Assembly (NCBI GenBank): GCA_024655885.1
Contig: JANLFN010000021.1
Span: 1-41,345 of the forward strand
Reading direction: 5' to 3'
Length of the DNA: 41,345 nucleotides
Source of the DNA: Eubacteriales bacterium
Lineage (GTDB): Bacteria > Bacillota > Clostridia > Acetivibrionales > JANLFN01
The number at the start of each line of letters is the position of its first letter. Position 1 is the stretch's first letter. The notes under the pieces are model-generated. The model worked only from the letters and a program-made list of their open reading frames with translations, did no database searches and was not told where the DNA came from. Below, one piece after another: positions 7,605 through 15,233 of the stretch. The translations under genes were made by a program, and so were the position numbers.

Positions 7605-9863
7605 ATGGGAATGTATTACGGTAAGCCCTTGCAGGGATCAGACGGAGAATATAAGACTCATGTAGGGCTTTGTTACAGAATTGCGCAGGAAGAACTTGAA
7701 TATATCCGGCCTGTACTATCGGAAATATTGACAGAGGAAGGGGAAGATCCTGAGGAGTTTTTTCAAGAGATGTTGAATTCAGTTCTTCTGCATGACTTCG
7801 GAAAGCTTAATCCACTATTCCAGCAGTTAATGGAGAATGAGTTAAAAAAGCATGCAGCAAACAAGAGTCTTTACTTTCGACATGAAGTTCTTTCTTCACT
7901 TGTAATGATGAGCTTATATCGTGAAAGATTGTTTAAAGGTATTCCATTTGGATTGCTTGCGGTACTGGGGCACCACAAGAGCTTGGATGAAAACCTGCGT
8001 AAATTTGACAGAGAGAATAACTGGCCGGAGAAAGACTGGCCTGTCATAACTGACGAGGCAGTAGACTATGCTATTATGGTATTTCGCCGACTTTCCGGCA
8101 TGAACCTGGACAGGTCAGTGTTTAAGAGACTCAATAAAATAGCTTATGTTAATCTGCGGAAGTTCATATCCGGACAAATGAACTTTACATATTTTCAATC
8201 CAGAGGCGCTAAAAAGACAAGGAAGCTCTATAGCCTCATGAAAGGCTTTCTGCATTACTGCGACTGGCTGGCCTCCTCTTCTATGGAGTATTATAGGACA
8301 TGCCGCATTGACGCTGTCACAAAAGACAGTCTGGTAGAGTCACTGAAGCGTAAACTTGAAAAGGATCACAGATCCTATGAGGAGCGCAGGTTTCATACGG
8401 ATTGTGCTTCGGTAAAGGGGGACCTTGTCGTTATTGCCCCCACCGGTTCCGGTAAAACTGAGGCCGCTCTTTTTTGGGCGCTTAATGCCCAAAGGAAGAA
8501 AATACTTTTTCTCATGCCTACACGGATTACCTCTAACAGCCTTTATGAAAGAATGGCTCAATTGTATTTCTCTCAAAGCGCCTGTGGACTGGTACACTCC
8601 GGAGCAGAATTATACTTTGAAACAGAGGGAAAAAAACAGGAAGAGGAGAAAGAAGACAATCCCGCGAAGTATATGCTTCAAAAGGCATTCATTCCGGCAG
8701 TGATGGTGTCAACAGTGGACCAGATACTGACAAGCGGCTTTAATGTAGGTGCATGGACGCAAAAGGAATTTGCGCTTCTGGGAAGTTCGGTGGTCTTTGA
8801 TGAGATTCAAGCCTATGATACCTTCACATTGGGGCTGATTACTTCCATGATACAGAAGATTAAAGCGCTCAAAGGAAGAGTGATGATCATGAGCGCTACC
8901 ATGCCGAGTTTTTTAAGAAACCACTTTTTAAAGCTCCTAGAACTAAAAAATTCCGTCATTGCCGAGGAGAGAATGAATTTGGCACGGAATCGCTGGCTCT
9001 ATGAGGATACCGACGTGGAAGGCATTCGGGAGAAAGTTTTACATGCGATAGAGGCAGGAAAAAAAGTCGCATTGATTGTGAATAATATTGATACGGCAAA
9101 GGCACAGTACTTGTTCTACAAAAAGAAAGGCATCTCTGTGATGTGCCTGCATTCGGAATTTATGGCAAAGGACAGGAAAGAAAAGGAGGAAAGCCTGATT
9201 CACGGCGGAGAACAAGTTCAGCTGGTAATTGCTACACAGGTTATAGAAGTATCTCTGGATGTAAGCTTTGATATGGTTTTTTCGGAAGGAGCACCCATGG
9301 AATGCCTAATTCAAAGGGCAGGGCGCTGTAATCGGTATGGCCTTTTGGAGTATGGAGATTTTATTGTCTTTAATCCCTCACAGATAGCATTGGATTATGT
9401 GTATAAGAATTCCAGGGACATTATTTATAAGACCATCGAAGCTATCCGCAATAAGCAGAGGCTGCTTACGGAGCGTGATATTTCAGACCTTCTGGATCAG
9501 GTTTACGAGGGCTTTAATATGTATGACAAAAAATACGAAGAGGCATTGGGAATCTTTAGCGAGGTAACTTCAAAATACTGTATTTATGACTGTGACATGG
9601 AAGAGGGCAAATTTTCCACAAGGCTGGGAGGCATATCTCGTGTATCGTTGATTCCTGCTGTTTTTCAAGCGGAGGTGGAGGAATTGGTGGCGAATAAGAA
9701 GTATAAATCCGTGGGGTTGTATGAGGTTCCCGTGAGCTATGGAAAATATTACAATCACATTCGGTCCAAGTACAAGGAGAACAAGTATGGATTACCGATA
9801 TATGAATTCTGCTATGATAGAGACATGGGTATAACCGATGTGACATGCTACCTTTATGATTGA
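7605..9863 (+). CDS. cas3: CRISPR-associated nuclease-helicase Cas3
   Basis: 752 residues, the full-length fused form. The N-terminal HD nuclease has H63-D64 in LLHDFGKLN and a downstream LGHHKS. The superfamily 2 helicase shows Walker A T280-GSGKT, D399-EIQ (a DEAD/H variant), SAT at 430-432, and motif VI Q570-RAGRCNR. Cas3 is recruited by target-bound Cascade and unwinds and degrades the foreign DNA. Start ATG at 7605 after GGGGGG; an in-frame ATG follows two codons later. No missing motif, so it looks active. Confidence 0.95.
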   Translation: MGMYYGKPLQGSDGEYKTHVGLCYRIAQEELEYIRPVLSEILTEEGEDPEEFFQEMLNSVLLHDFGKLNPLFQQLMENELKKHAANKSLYFRHEVLSSLVMMSLYRERLFKGIPFGLLAVLGHHKSLDENLRKFDRENNWPEKDWPVITDEAVDYAIMVFRRLSGMNLDRSVFKRLNKIAYVNLRKFISGQMNFTYFQSRGAKKTRKLYSLMKGFLHYCDWLASSSMEYYRTCRIDAVTKDSLVESLKRKLEKDHRSYEERRFHTDCASVKGDLVVIAPTGSGKTEAALFWALNAQRKKILFLMPTRITSNSLYERMAQLYFSQSACGLVHSGAELYFETEGKKQEEEKEDNPAKYMLQKAFIPAVMVSTVDQILTSGFNVGAWTQKEFALLGSSVVFDEIQAYDTFTLGLITSMIQKIKALKGRVMIMSATMPSFLRNHFLKLLELKNSVIAEERMNLARNRWLYEDTDVEGIREKVLHAIEAGKKVALIVNNIDTAKAQYLFYKKKGISVMCLHSEFMAKDRKEKEESLIHGGEQVQLVIATQVIEVSLDVSFDMVFSEGAPMECLIQRAGRCNRYGLLEYGDFIVFNPSQIALDYVYKNSRDIIYKTIEAIRNKQRLLTERDISDLLDQVYEGFNMYDKKYEEALGIFSEVTSKYCIYDCDMEEGKFSTRLGGISRVSLIPAVFQAEVEELVANKKYKSVGLYEVPVSYGKYYNHIRSKYKENKYGLPIYEFCYDRDMGITDVTCYLYD

Positions 9864-9875
9864 GGAGATGTTGAT

Positions 9876-10388
9876 ATGTATTTTGACCCTCAACAGTTTA
9901 AAATCACCGGTACCTATGTGTGGTATTACTGTATCTGCAAAAGAGAGGTATGGCTTCTGTCCAGAGGAATTACCGCCGACCAGCAGGACAGCAATGTGGA
10001 TATAGGACGTTTTATACATGAGCGCTCTTACAGCCGTGATAAGAAAGAAGTAGAAATCAACGGCATGAAGCTGGACATCCTTCAAAACAATAAAGGAAGG
10101 CTTTTGGTCGGAGAGATAAAGAAATCCTCAAAATATTTGGAAAGCGCAAGGATGCAGATTTTGCTCTACTTGAGTGAACTGGAAAAAGAGGGAATTAAAG
10201 CGGAGGGTGTTTTGATGGTACCCCAAGAAAAGAAGAGGGAAAGTGTTCTGCTGGACGAGGTGGGGAGAAAACAATTGGATGAGGCCAAGCAAGGCATTAT
10301 GGAAATCGTGTGCGGCGATTTTCCTCCGCCTCCTTTAAGAATATATTACTGCAAAAGCTGTGCCTATAGTGAAATGTGCTGGGCCTGA
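9876..10388 (+). CDS. cas4: CRISPR adaptation exonuclease Cas4
   Basis: 170 residues. RecB-type nuclease with an iron-sulfur cluster that trims prespacers and enforces PAM choice together with Cas1-Cas2. Visible residues: C19/C21 and the C-terminal C159-x2-C162-x5-C168 (YYCKSCAYSEMCWA) for the cluster; H48, D67, E80-x-K82 (GEIKKS) and Q94-x3-Y98 for the nuclease. It starts 12 bases after cas3 with GAGGAG upstream. Confidence 0.93.
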   Translation: MYFDPQQFKITGTYVWYYCICKREVWLLSRGITADQQDSNVDIGRFIHERSYSRDKKEVEINGMKLDILQNNKGRLLVGEIKKSSKYLESARMQILLYLSELEKEGIKAEGVLMVPQEKKRESVLLDEVGRKQLDEAKQGIMEIVCGDFPPPPLRIYYCKSCAYSEMCWA

Positions 10389-10405
10389 CAAGAGGAGATT
10401 AGAAG

Positions 10406-11401
10406 ATGAGGAAAAATGCGTACATATTCAACAGCGGAGAGCTTAAAAGGAAGGACAACACCGTCCAACTTGAGAATGAAGACGGAAGCAAATATCTTCC
10501 TGTCGAAGATTTAAGCGATATTTACATTTTCGGTGAGGTCACCGTGAGTAAAAAATTTATGGAACTTGCTACGCAAAAGGAAATTTTGCTTCACTTTTTC
10601 AATTACCATGAATATTATGTGGGTACTTACTATCCCAGGGAACATAATAATTCGGGATATATGACATTAAAACAGGCTGAGTACTATCTGGATGAAGCCA
10701 AAAGGAGATTTTTAGCTTACAGGTTTGTTGAAGGAAGTGTAAAAAATATTCTGCAGGTTTTAAAGTATTATGCAGCCAGAGGAAAGGATAACATCCATGA
10801 GACCATTGAGTCCATTGAAAGGCTGCTTGGGACAGCAGACCCGGGTATGGAGATAGAGAAACTCATGGCTGTGGAAGGAAATATCCGGGAAACTTATTAT
10901 GGCGCATTTGATTCCATACTGGACGATCCTGAATTCGGCTTTGAGAAAAGGACCAAAAGACCGCCTAAGAACTATTTGAACACCCTTATCAGTTTTGGAA
11001 ATTCTCTCCTCTATACGGCCGTACTCAGCGAGATATACAATACCCACCTGGACCCGAGAATTGGCTATCTTCATTCTACAAACAACAGGAGATTTACGCT
11101 CAACCTGGATGCGGCGGAAATATTCAAGCCCATCCTTGTAGATAGGGTTATATTTACACTTGTTGGGAAAAAGATGCTTACGGCAAAACATTTTGACAGC
11201 AAGTTTTCCGGTATATTTCTCAAAGAGGACGGAATGAAGATTTTTGTACAGGAATTTGAAGAGCGGATGAAGACCACCATCAATCATAAAAAGCTGGAAA
11301 GACCCGTATCATACAGGAGGCTTATCAGAATGGAACTGTACAAGCTGGAAAAGCACTTTATGGGAGAAGAGGAATATGCTCCTTTTGTAAGCGGTTGGTA
11401 A
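10406..11401 (+). CDS. cas1: CRISPR integrase Cas1
   Basis: 331 residues. Metal-dependent integrase that inserts new spacers at the leader end. The catalytic set is E157 (AVEGNIRE), H223 (GYLHSTNNRR) and D235 (NLDAAEIFKP), all in the expected spacing. The N-terminal beta domain and C-terminal helical domain are both complete. RBS AGAGGAG in front of ATG 10406. Confidence 0.95.
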   Translation: MRKNAYIFNSGELKRKDNTVQLENEDGSKYLPVEDLSDIYIFGEVTVSKKFMELATQKEILLHFFNYHEYYVGTYYPREHNNSGYMTLKQAEYYLDEAKRRFLAYRFVEGSVKNILQVLKYYAARGKDNIHETIESIERLLGTADPGMEIEKLMAVEGNIRETYYGAFDSILDDPEFGFEKRTKRPPKNYLNTLISFGNSLLYTAVLSEIYNTHLDPRIGYLHSTNNRRFTLNLDAAEIFKPILVDRVIFTLVGKKMLTAKHFDSKFSGIFLKEDGMKIFVQEFEERMKTTINHKKLERPVSYRRLIRMELYKLEKHFMGEEEYAPFVSGW

Positions 11402-11414
11402 AAGGGGGGTTGCC

Positions 11415-11678
11415 ATGTTCGTCATACTTGTATACGATGTTGGTGAAAAGCGGGTTCAAAAAGTTCTGAAAATAGCGAGAAAATACCTATACAGGGTGCA
11501 GAACTCGGTTTTTGAGGGGGAAATAACCGATGCAAGCCTTGCAAAACTCAAAGATGAGCTGGAAAGAAAAATAGTAAAAGATGAAGATTCTGTGCTGTTT
11601 TATCTTTTTAGAACTACGAGGTATTCTGAAAGACAGTATATGGGTCTGAAAAAAGGCGGACAGGATTTGATTGTTTAA
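11415..11678 (+). CDS. cas2: CRISPR adaptation protein Cas2
   Basis: 87 residues, a ferredoxin-fold dimer that bridges two Cas1 dimers during spacer integration. The first strand FVILVYDVGEKR carries the conserved Asp8. RBS AAAGGGGGG lies upstream. The last 20 bases of the gene (11659-11678) are repeated at 12976-12995 in front of the leader of the main array, showing that the cas2-leader junction was duplicated. Confidence 0.95.
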   Translation: MFVILVYDVGEKRVQKVLKIARKYLYRVQNSVFEGEITDASLAKLKDELERKIVKDEDSVLFYLFRTTRYSERQYMGLKKGGQDLIV

Positions 11679-11836
11679 CCGTCGACCTCCGATAGTGTAA
11701 AAATCCCGGGAGATCGACGGAACGAAAAAAGATTTATCTAATAGTTGATTTGTATGGGCTAGAGGGTTATCATTATAGTATCGAATAATAAAAAGGATTG
11801 AAATTTATGAAAGCCTTGATTCATGCCGCCCCGACG
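11659..11836 (+). promoter_or_regulatory. CRISPR leader copy 2
   Basis: Nearly identical to the leader at 12976-13160; it lacks a 6-base tandem duplication and one G. It begins inside cas2 and ends at the repeat at 11837. A hairpin CCGTCGACCTCC / GGAGATCGACGG brackets its first 45 bases. Probably transcribes the one-spacer array that follows. Confidence 0.85.
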
Positions 11837-11936
11837 GTTTGTAGACTACCTATGAGGAATTGAAACGACACAGAATTGAAGCAGGCGGCACAAAGAAAAT
11901 TTGGTTTGTAGACTACTACCTATAAGGATTAAAGCC
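11837..11936 (+). CRISPR. One-spacer CRISPR array (array 2)
   Basis: Repeat 1 at 11837-11866 has one change from the main repeat (A5 to G). A 37-base spacer occupies 11867-11903. The terminal repeat at 11904-11936 has an extra CTA and the altered 3' end GGATTAAAGCC. Either an old array worn down to one spacer or a deliberate mini-CRISPR; it lies about 60 bases upstream of the higBA promoter. Confidence 0.85.
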
Positions 11937-11999
11937 AGCTTATGCGGGACAGGTACAAGTAGGAGAATGGCTTTCTATTGAAAATCTTTCAAATACTCA

Positions 12000-12028
12000 T
12001 TGCAGTTACATCAAATGTGATGTAAAAT
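12000..12028 (+). promoter_or_regulatory. Promoter of higBA with operator in its spacer
   Basis: TTGCAG at 12000-12005 and TAAAAT at 12023-12028 are 17 bases apart. The 17-base spacer is filled by the palindrome at 12006-12025, so a bound repressor would block polymerase. Confidence 0.5.
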
Positions 12029-12058
12029 GTAACTGTGAATACATCAAATATGATGTAT
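12006..12058. promoter_or_regulatory. Paired palindromic operators of the higBA module
   Basis: TTACATCA-AATG-TGATGTAA (12006-12025) and ATACATCA-AATA-TGATGTAT (12039-12058) are perfect palindromes of the same consensus, TACATCA-N4-TGATGTA. Their centres are 33 bases apart, about three helical turns. They fit an XRE-type antitoxin dimer binding cooperatively. Confidence 0.7.
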
Positions 12059-12083
12059 AAGCGTGCAACACAGGAGTAATAAT

Positions 12084-12431
12084 ATGAATATACATCATTA
12101 TGAAACCAGTGGAGGCAAAGATTTAATACTTGAATACATTGATAAACTTCCGAAAAATGAAAGAGCAGAAGGGTTGACAATTCTCAAAAGATTAGAAGAT
12201 GAAGGCCTTGAAGCACTGAATGTATTAAATACACGACAGCTCAGGGCAAAGCTCTGGGAGATCAAATTTTTTGATGACAACCGGATTATGTATGTTGTAG
12301 CCGATGGAGATAATATGTATCTGGTTCATGCCTGTAAAAAACAAAAAGGCAAGGCAGAAAAGTTTGAATTGGATAAAGCGATAAAAAGGGTCAAGGAACT
12401 TGAGAAAGAACTGGACAAAAGATTTATTTAA
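12084..12431 (+). CDS. HigB-like (Gp49/DUF891 RelE-superfamily) toxin
   Basis: 115 residues from ATG 12084, with CAGGAG 7 bases upstream. The sequence DLILEYIDKLPKNERAEGLTILKRLEDEG, then LRAKLWEIKFFDDNRIMYVVADGDNMYLVHACKKQKGKAE, is the phage-Gp49/HigB pattern: a basic C-terminal lysine-rich stretch after the strand LVHACKK. Such toxins cut ribosome-bound mRNA. The toxin precedes the antitoxin, the HigBA order. The module lies between CRISPR arrays 2 and 3, bracketed by the two near-identical leaders. Confidence 0.85.
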   Translation: MNIHHYETSGGKDLILEYIDKLPKNERAEGLTILKRLEDEGLEALNVLNTRQLRAKLWEIKFFDDNRIMYVVADGDNMYLVHACKKQKGKAEKFELDKAIKRVKELEKELDKRFI

Positions 12432-12458
12432 ATGAATGGAATAAGAGGTGAAATATCT

Positions 12459-12773
12459 GTGCCGTTTAAAAAAGTCAATGTTAAAGAAGAAATTAATAAG
12501 AGATTGGAAAATGATATTGAACTTAAGAAGGCATATGACCATGCACAGCGTGAGTATGAAGTTGTTAAGCAGCTTGTAAAGCTGAGGAATGAGATGGGTT
12601 TTTCCCAGAGCGATGTTGCCAGACAATCAGGATTGACGCAGCAGATGGTTTCCAGGATTGAAACCGTAGATAATTCACCTACTCTCAGGAATTTTCTTAA
12701 GTATGTGGATAGCCTGGGTCTGGAAATCAAGATTGAAAAGAAGAATCCACAAATTGAATATAGTAAGAAGTGA
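12459..12773 (+). CDS. HigA-like XRE antitoxin
   Basis: 104 residues from GTG 12459, chosen because AAGAGGTG precedes it at good distance. An ATG at 12432, directly after the toxin stop, has no ribosome site. The C-terminal half is a Cro/CI helix-turn-helix: LVKLRNEMGFSQSDVARQSGLTQQMVSRIETVDNSPTLRNFLKYVDSLGL. It would bind the palindromes at 12006-12058 and neutralise the toxin encoded in front. Confidence 0.87.
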   Translation: MPFKKVNVKEEINKRLENDIELKKAYDHAQREYEVVKQLVKLRNEMGFSQSDVARQSGLTQQMVSRIETVDNSPTLRNFLKYVDSLGLEIKIEKKNPQIEYSKK

Positions 12774-12975
12774 CTCCTTCAGAATATATCTAAAGGCTTG
12801 AAAAGAAAGTGGGCCCATGAACTTTTTTATGCGTAAGAGTCATATGAAGCCAGGTGCAGTTAATTATATTGCTGCATTAACCGAGAACTGGACTTTGGCA
12901 GTGTTGAACAAAGTGGACGGAATCTGATGAGATTCCAAGGCACCCTCTAGTAGCAGAATGTACAGCATAGCAAAA

Positions 12976-13160
12976 GACAGGATTTGATTGTTTAACCGTC
13001 GACCTCCGATAGTGTAAAAAACCCGGGAGATCGACGGAACGAAAAAAGATTTATCTAATAGTTGATTTATATGGGCTAGAGAGTTATCATTATAGTATCG
13101 AATAATAAAAAGGATTGAAATTGAAATTTATGAAAGCCTTGATTCATGCCGCCCCGACGG
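12976..13160 (+). promoter_or_regulatory. CRISPR leader copy 3 (main array)
   Basis: 185 bases. It starts with the last 20 bases of cas2 (12976-12995), then the inverted repeat CCGTCGACCTCC / GGAGATCGACGG, and ends directly at the first repeat. The array behind has identical repeats, so this leader is most likely the active site for transcription and spacer uptake. A clear -35/-10 pair was not found. Confidence 0.85.
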
Positions 13161-13593
13161 GTTTATAGACTACCTATGAGGAATTGAAACTTTGCAAGGA
13201 GGGGGAAAAGATGCGCTGGACAGAAGGTTTATAGACTACCTATGAGGAATTGAAACATACCCGTAACAATTGATAAATTCCTCGGCGTAAACAAGTTTAT
13301 AGACTACCTATGAGGAATTGAAACAAGTTGTGCCTCCGTAAACGCTCTGCCACGGATTCGTTTATAGACTACCTATGAGGAATTGAAACACAAAGGAAGA
13401 AATATAGTTTTTCAATGGTTAGACAGTTTATAGACTACCTATGAGGAATTGAAACAAAATCAGTTTGATTTTACTATTAACACAGACGCAAAAGTTTATA
13501 GACTACCTATGAGGAATTGAAACTCGGATGCCGTGCACGGATGAGGAATACAAGCGGCTACTGGTTTATAGACTACCTATGAGGAATTGAAAC
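13161..13593 (+). CRISPR. Main CRISPR array, seven repeats (array 3)
   Basis: Seven identical 30-base repeats start at 13161, 13227, 13295, 13360, 13426, 13494 and 13564. Each begins GTTTATAGACTACC and ends TATGAGGAATTGAAAC. The six spacers are 36, 38, 35, 36, 38 and 40 bases long and all differ. Direction is plus, with the leader on the left. A seventh spacer begins at 13594 and is cut after 24 bases by IS66. The last repeat is not degenerate, so the true array end was lost. The ATTGAAAC handle and 30-base length fit type I-B. No spacer matches another place in this window that I could see. Confidence 0.97.
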
Positions 13594-13738
13594 CTGGCAG
13601 TATGGATGGAGATGATGGTAAGCGTCAAATATACCATCACATAGTATAACAGTCGCGAAGTTGATACAATCACAATAAATACAGTTGAAAAAGTTGAAAA
13701 AGTACGCAAACTTTTTCAACCAGAAACGGAGTGGTTGT

Positions 13739-14092
13739 ATGGATACACAAAAAGCTGCAGAAGAGTACCGATTGTCGCAATGGGCGCAAGTGATACAGGC
13801 ACAGCAGGAAAGCGGGCAAAGCATTAAGGATTTCTGTCAGACGGCAGGGATAAGCAGAAACGCATACTTTTACTGGCAGAAGAAGTTGCGTAAGGCGGCT
13901 TGTACAGAGCTTGCAAAAACGGAAGAGCCTAGGAATATAGTGCCGAGCGGATGGATGCAGCTTACGCCGAAACAGGCGCAACACGCAAAAGAAACGTTGG
14001 ACATTGAAATCAACGGCTGTCATGTCACTGTGAATGCTGAGACAGATTCTGAACTGTTGAAAAAAGTCTGCAGGGTGTTGAGGTCGCTATGA
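13739..14092 (+). CDS. tnpA: IS66 accessory protein TnpA
   Basis: 117 residues from ATG 13739. YRLSQWAQVIQAQQESGQSIKDFCQTAGISRNAYFYWQKKLR is the helix-turn-helix of IS66 Orf1. It overlaps tnpB by four bases, as usual. An upstream in-frame TTG at 13685 would add 18 residues lacking family similarity. Confidence 0.85.
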   Translation: MDTQKAAEEYRLSQWAQVIQAQQESGQSIKDFCQTAGISRNAYFYWQKKLRKAACTELAKTEEPRNIVPSGWMQLTPKQAQHAKETLDIEINGCHVTVNAETDSELLKKVCRVLRSL

Positions 14093-14418
14093 TGAGATGG
14101 AGTGACAAACCAGTGTATTTCTGCTGCAGGTGCACGGATATGAGAAAATCCATCAATGGCCTGATGACGCTTGTGCAGGAGAGTTTCTCCCTTGACCCGT
14201 TTGCGGACGCACTGTTTGCATTCTGTAACCGGGACCGGAACAGGCTTAAAATTATTGAATGGGACGGAGACGGGTTCTGGCTGTACTTTAAGCGTCTGGA
14301 ACGCGGGCGTTTTCGATGGCCGTCGGAGGGGAACAGCGCCACAATGGTTCTTGATGTGAATGAACTATCGTGTCTGATTGACGGCGCCAGGCTGGAACCG
14401 GGCGGAGCGCAGTATTAA
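14089..14418 (+). CDS. tnpB: IS66 accessory protein TnpB (C-terminus altered)
   Basis: 109 residues. DMRKSINGLMTLVQESFSLDPFADALFAFCNRDRNRLKIIEWDGDGFWLYFKRLERGRFRWP is the IS66 Orf2 signature. The last residues after LIDGARLE come from the deletion junction with tnpC, read in another frame, so the natural end is missing. Confidence 0.88.
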   Translation: MMRWSDKPVYFCCRCTDMRKSINGLMTLVQESFSLDPFADALFAFCNRDRNRLKIIEWDGDGFWLYFKRLERGRFRWPSEGNSATMVLDVNELSCLIDGARLEPGGAQY

Positions 14419-14701
14419 GCCCTTTGTTATTGGGCGCAAGAACTGGCTTTTTTCCAACACGCCAAACGGCGCGAGGGCCAGCGCGGTGTATTACAGCCTT
14501 GTTGTAACCGCAAGGGAAAACGGTTTGAACCCGTTTGAATATTTGTCATGGATTTTTACTCACGCCCCCAACCTTGGAAAACCGGGCTATGTATCCGCGA
14601 ACGAAGATTTTTTGCCAGGCAGTGCGAAAATACCGCAGAAGGTGTTTATACCGAAGTCAAAAGGAACTGAGCCTGAAAAATATGCCTGGGAGGAAGACTG
14701 A
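14396..14701 (+). pseudogene. tnpC: IS66 transposase TnpC, C-terminal remnant
   Basis: About 100 residues starting at NRAERSIKPFVIGRKNWLF, a highly conserved C-terminal motif of IS66 TnpC, then ASAVYYSLVVTARENGLNPFEYLSWIF. Everything before it, including the catalytic domain, is gone. The junction lies at the end of tnpB near 14390. The element therefore cannot move by itself. Confidence 0.88.
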
Positions 14702-14985
14702 TGAAGGTTGGAAAACATACGGCGTTTATGATAGATTTTGTCTCTGATTTCGCAAATGGCGATTTGGAGCGTTATTTTTTTGATTTGGATTACTCCGCCT
14801 ATGTGATAGAGCATTTTCCCCATATGGAGCTTGAGAACAGCAAATTTGCGGACAGGTTTGCTTATACTGTAGACCGGGCATATGAGCGCGGAACTGATCT
14901 TGGTCTGTCAGATGAAGAGTTTAGGGTTCAAATCTCCAACGCTCTTGATGAATGGCTGGGCAAGAAGAAACCTGACGTAATTTAA
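14701..14985 (+). CDS. IS66-associated passenger protein, unknown function
   Basis: 94 residues, acidic, starting at an ATG that overlaps the tnpC-remnant stop. No domain recognised; features are FMIDFVSDFANGDLERYFFDLDYSAYVIEHFP and a C-terminal helix ending GKKKPD. Its position inside the right inverted repeat shows it belongs to the element. Similar small frames at this place are, as far as I recall, common in clostridial IS66 elements. Confidence 0.6.
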   Translation: MKVGKHTAFMIDFVSDFANGDLERYFFDLDYSAYVIEHFPHMELENSKFADRFAYTVDRAYERGTDLGLSDEEFRVQISNALDEWLGKKKPDVI

Positions 14986-15088
14986 ATGAATAGGTCTGGC
15001 AGCATTTGACGCTTACGGATATACAGGTTCTCACGGCAAGAGTATTGAAGTTGGACCTTAAGCCAATTAGGATTCATAAAGACCTCCA

Positions 15089-15112
15089 TTTTCGTATCCT
15101 CGGATACGAAAA
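15089..15112. promoter_or_regulatory. 24-base perfect palindrome upstream of hcp
   Basis: TTTTCGTATCC-TC-GGATACGAAAA is perfectly symmetric. The inner GTATC-N4-GATAC has the 5-4-5 spacing of Crp/Fnr-family sites, and it lies just upstream of the hcp -10 TATAAT (15130-15135). It could be an operator for a nitrosative-stress regulator. With the T-run behind it, it could instead be a terminator. Confidence 0.5.
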
Positions 15113-15233
15113 TTATTATTTTTTTATAGTATAATAGGCTTACACTTGAATTAGCATTAATTGGATGTGCTTAGCAATCAAAGAGTGGAGCAATAGGAAA
15201 GCACCAAATAAAGTGAATAAAGGAGGTCGTTTT

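Larger units (their letters stand above)
13618..15016 (+). mobile_element. Defective IS66-family element
   Basis: Terminal inverted repeats GTAAGCGTCAAAT (13618-13630) and its exact complement at 15004-15016 define a 1.4-kb element. It holds tnpA, tnpB, a remnant of tnpC and a small passenger gene. Full IS66 elements are about 2.5 kb with a tnpC of roughly 500 codons. The eight bases flanking each side (AGATGATG and GGATATAC) do not match, so no target duplication is left. It sits in spacer 7 of the main array. Confidence 0.9.

Noticed and set aside
12817-12927. 36-codon frame (MNFFMRKSHMKPG...) between higA and leader 3
   Set aside because: No ribosome site, no family; the region shows no other coding sign.
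13610-15024. Target-site duplication of the IS66 element
   Set aside because: The flanking octamers AGATGATG and GGATATAC differ, so no duplication can be claimed.
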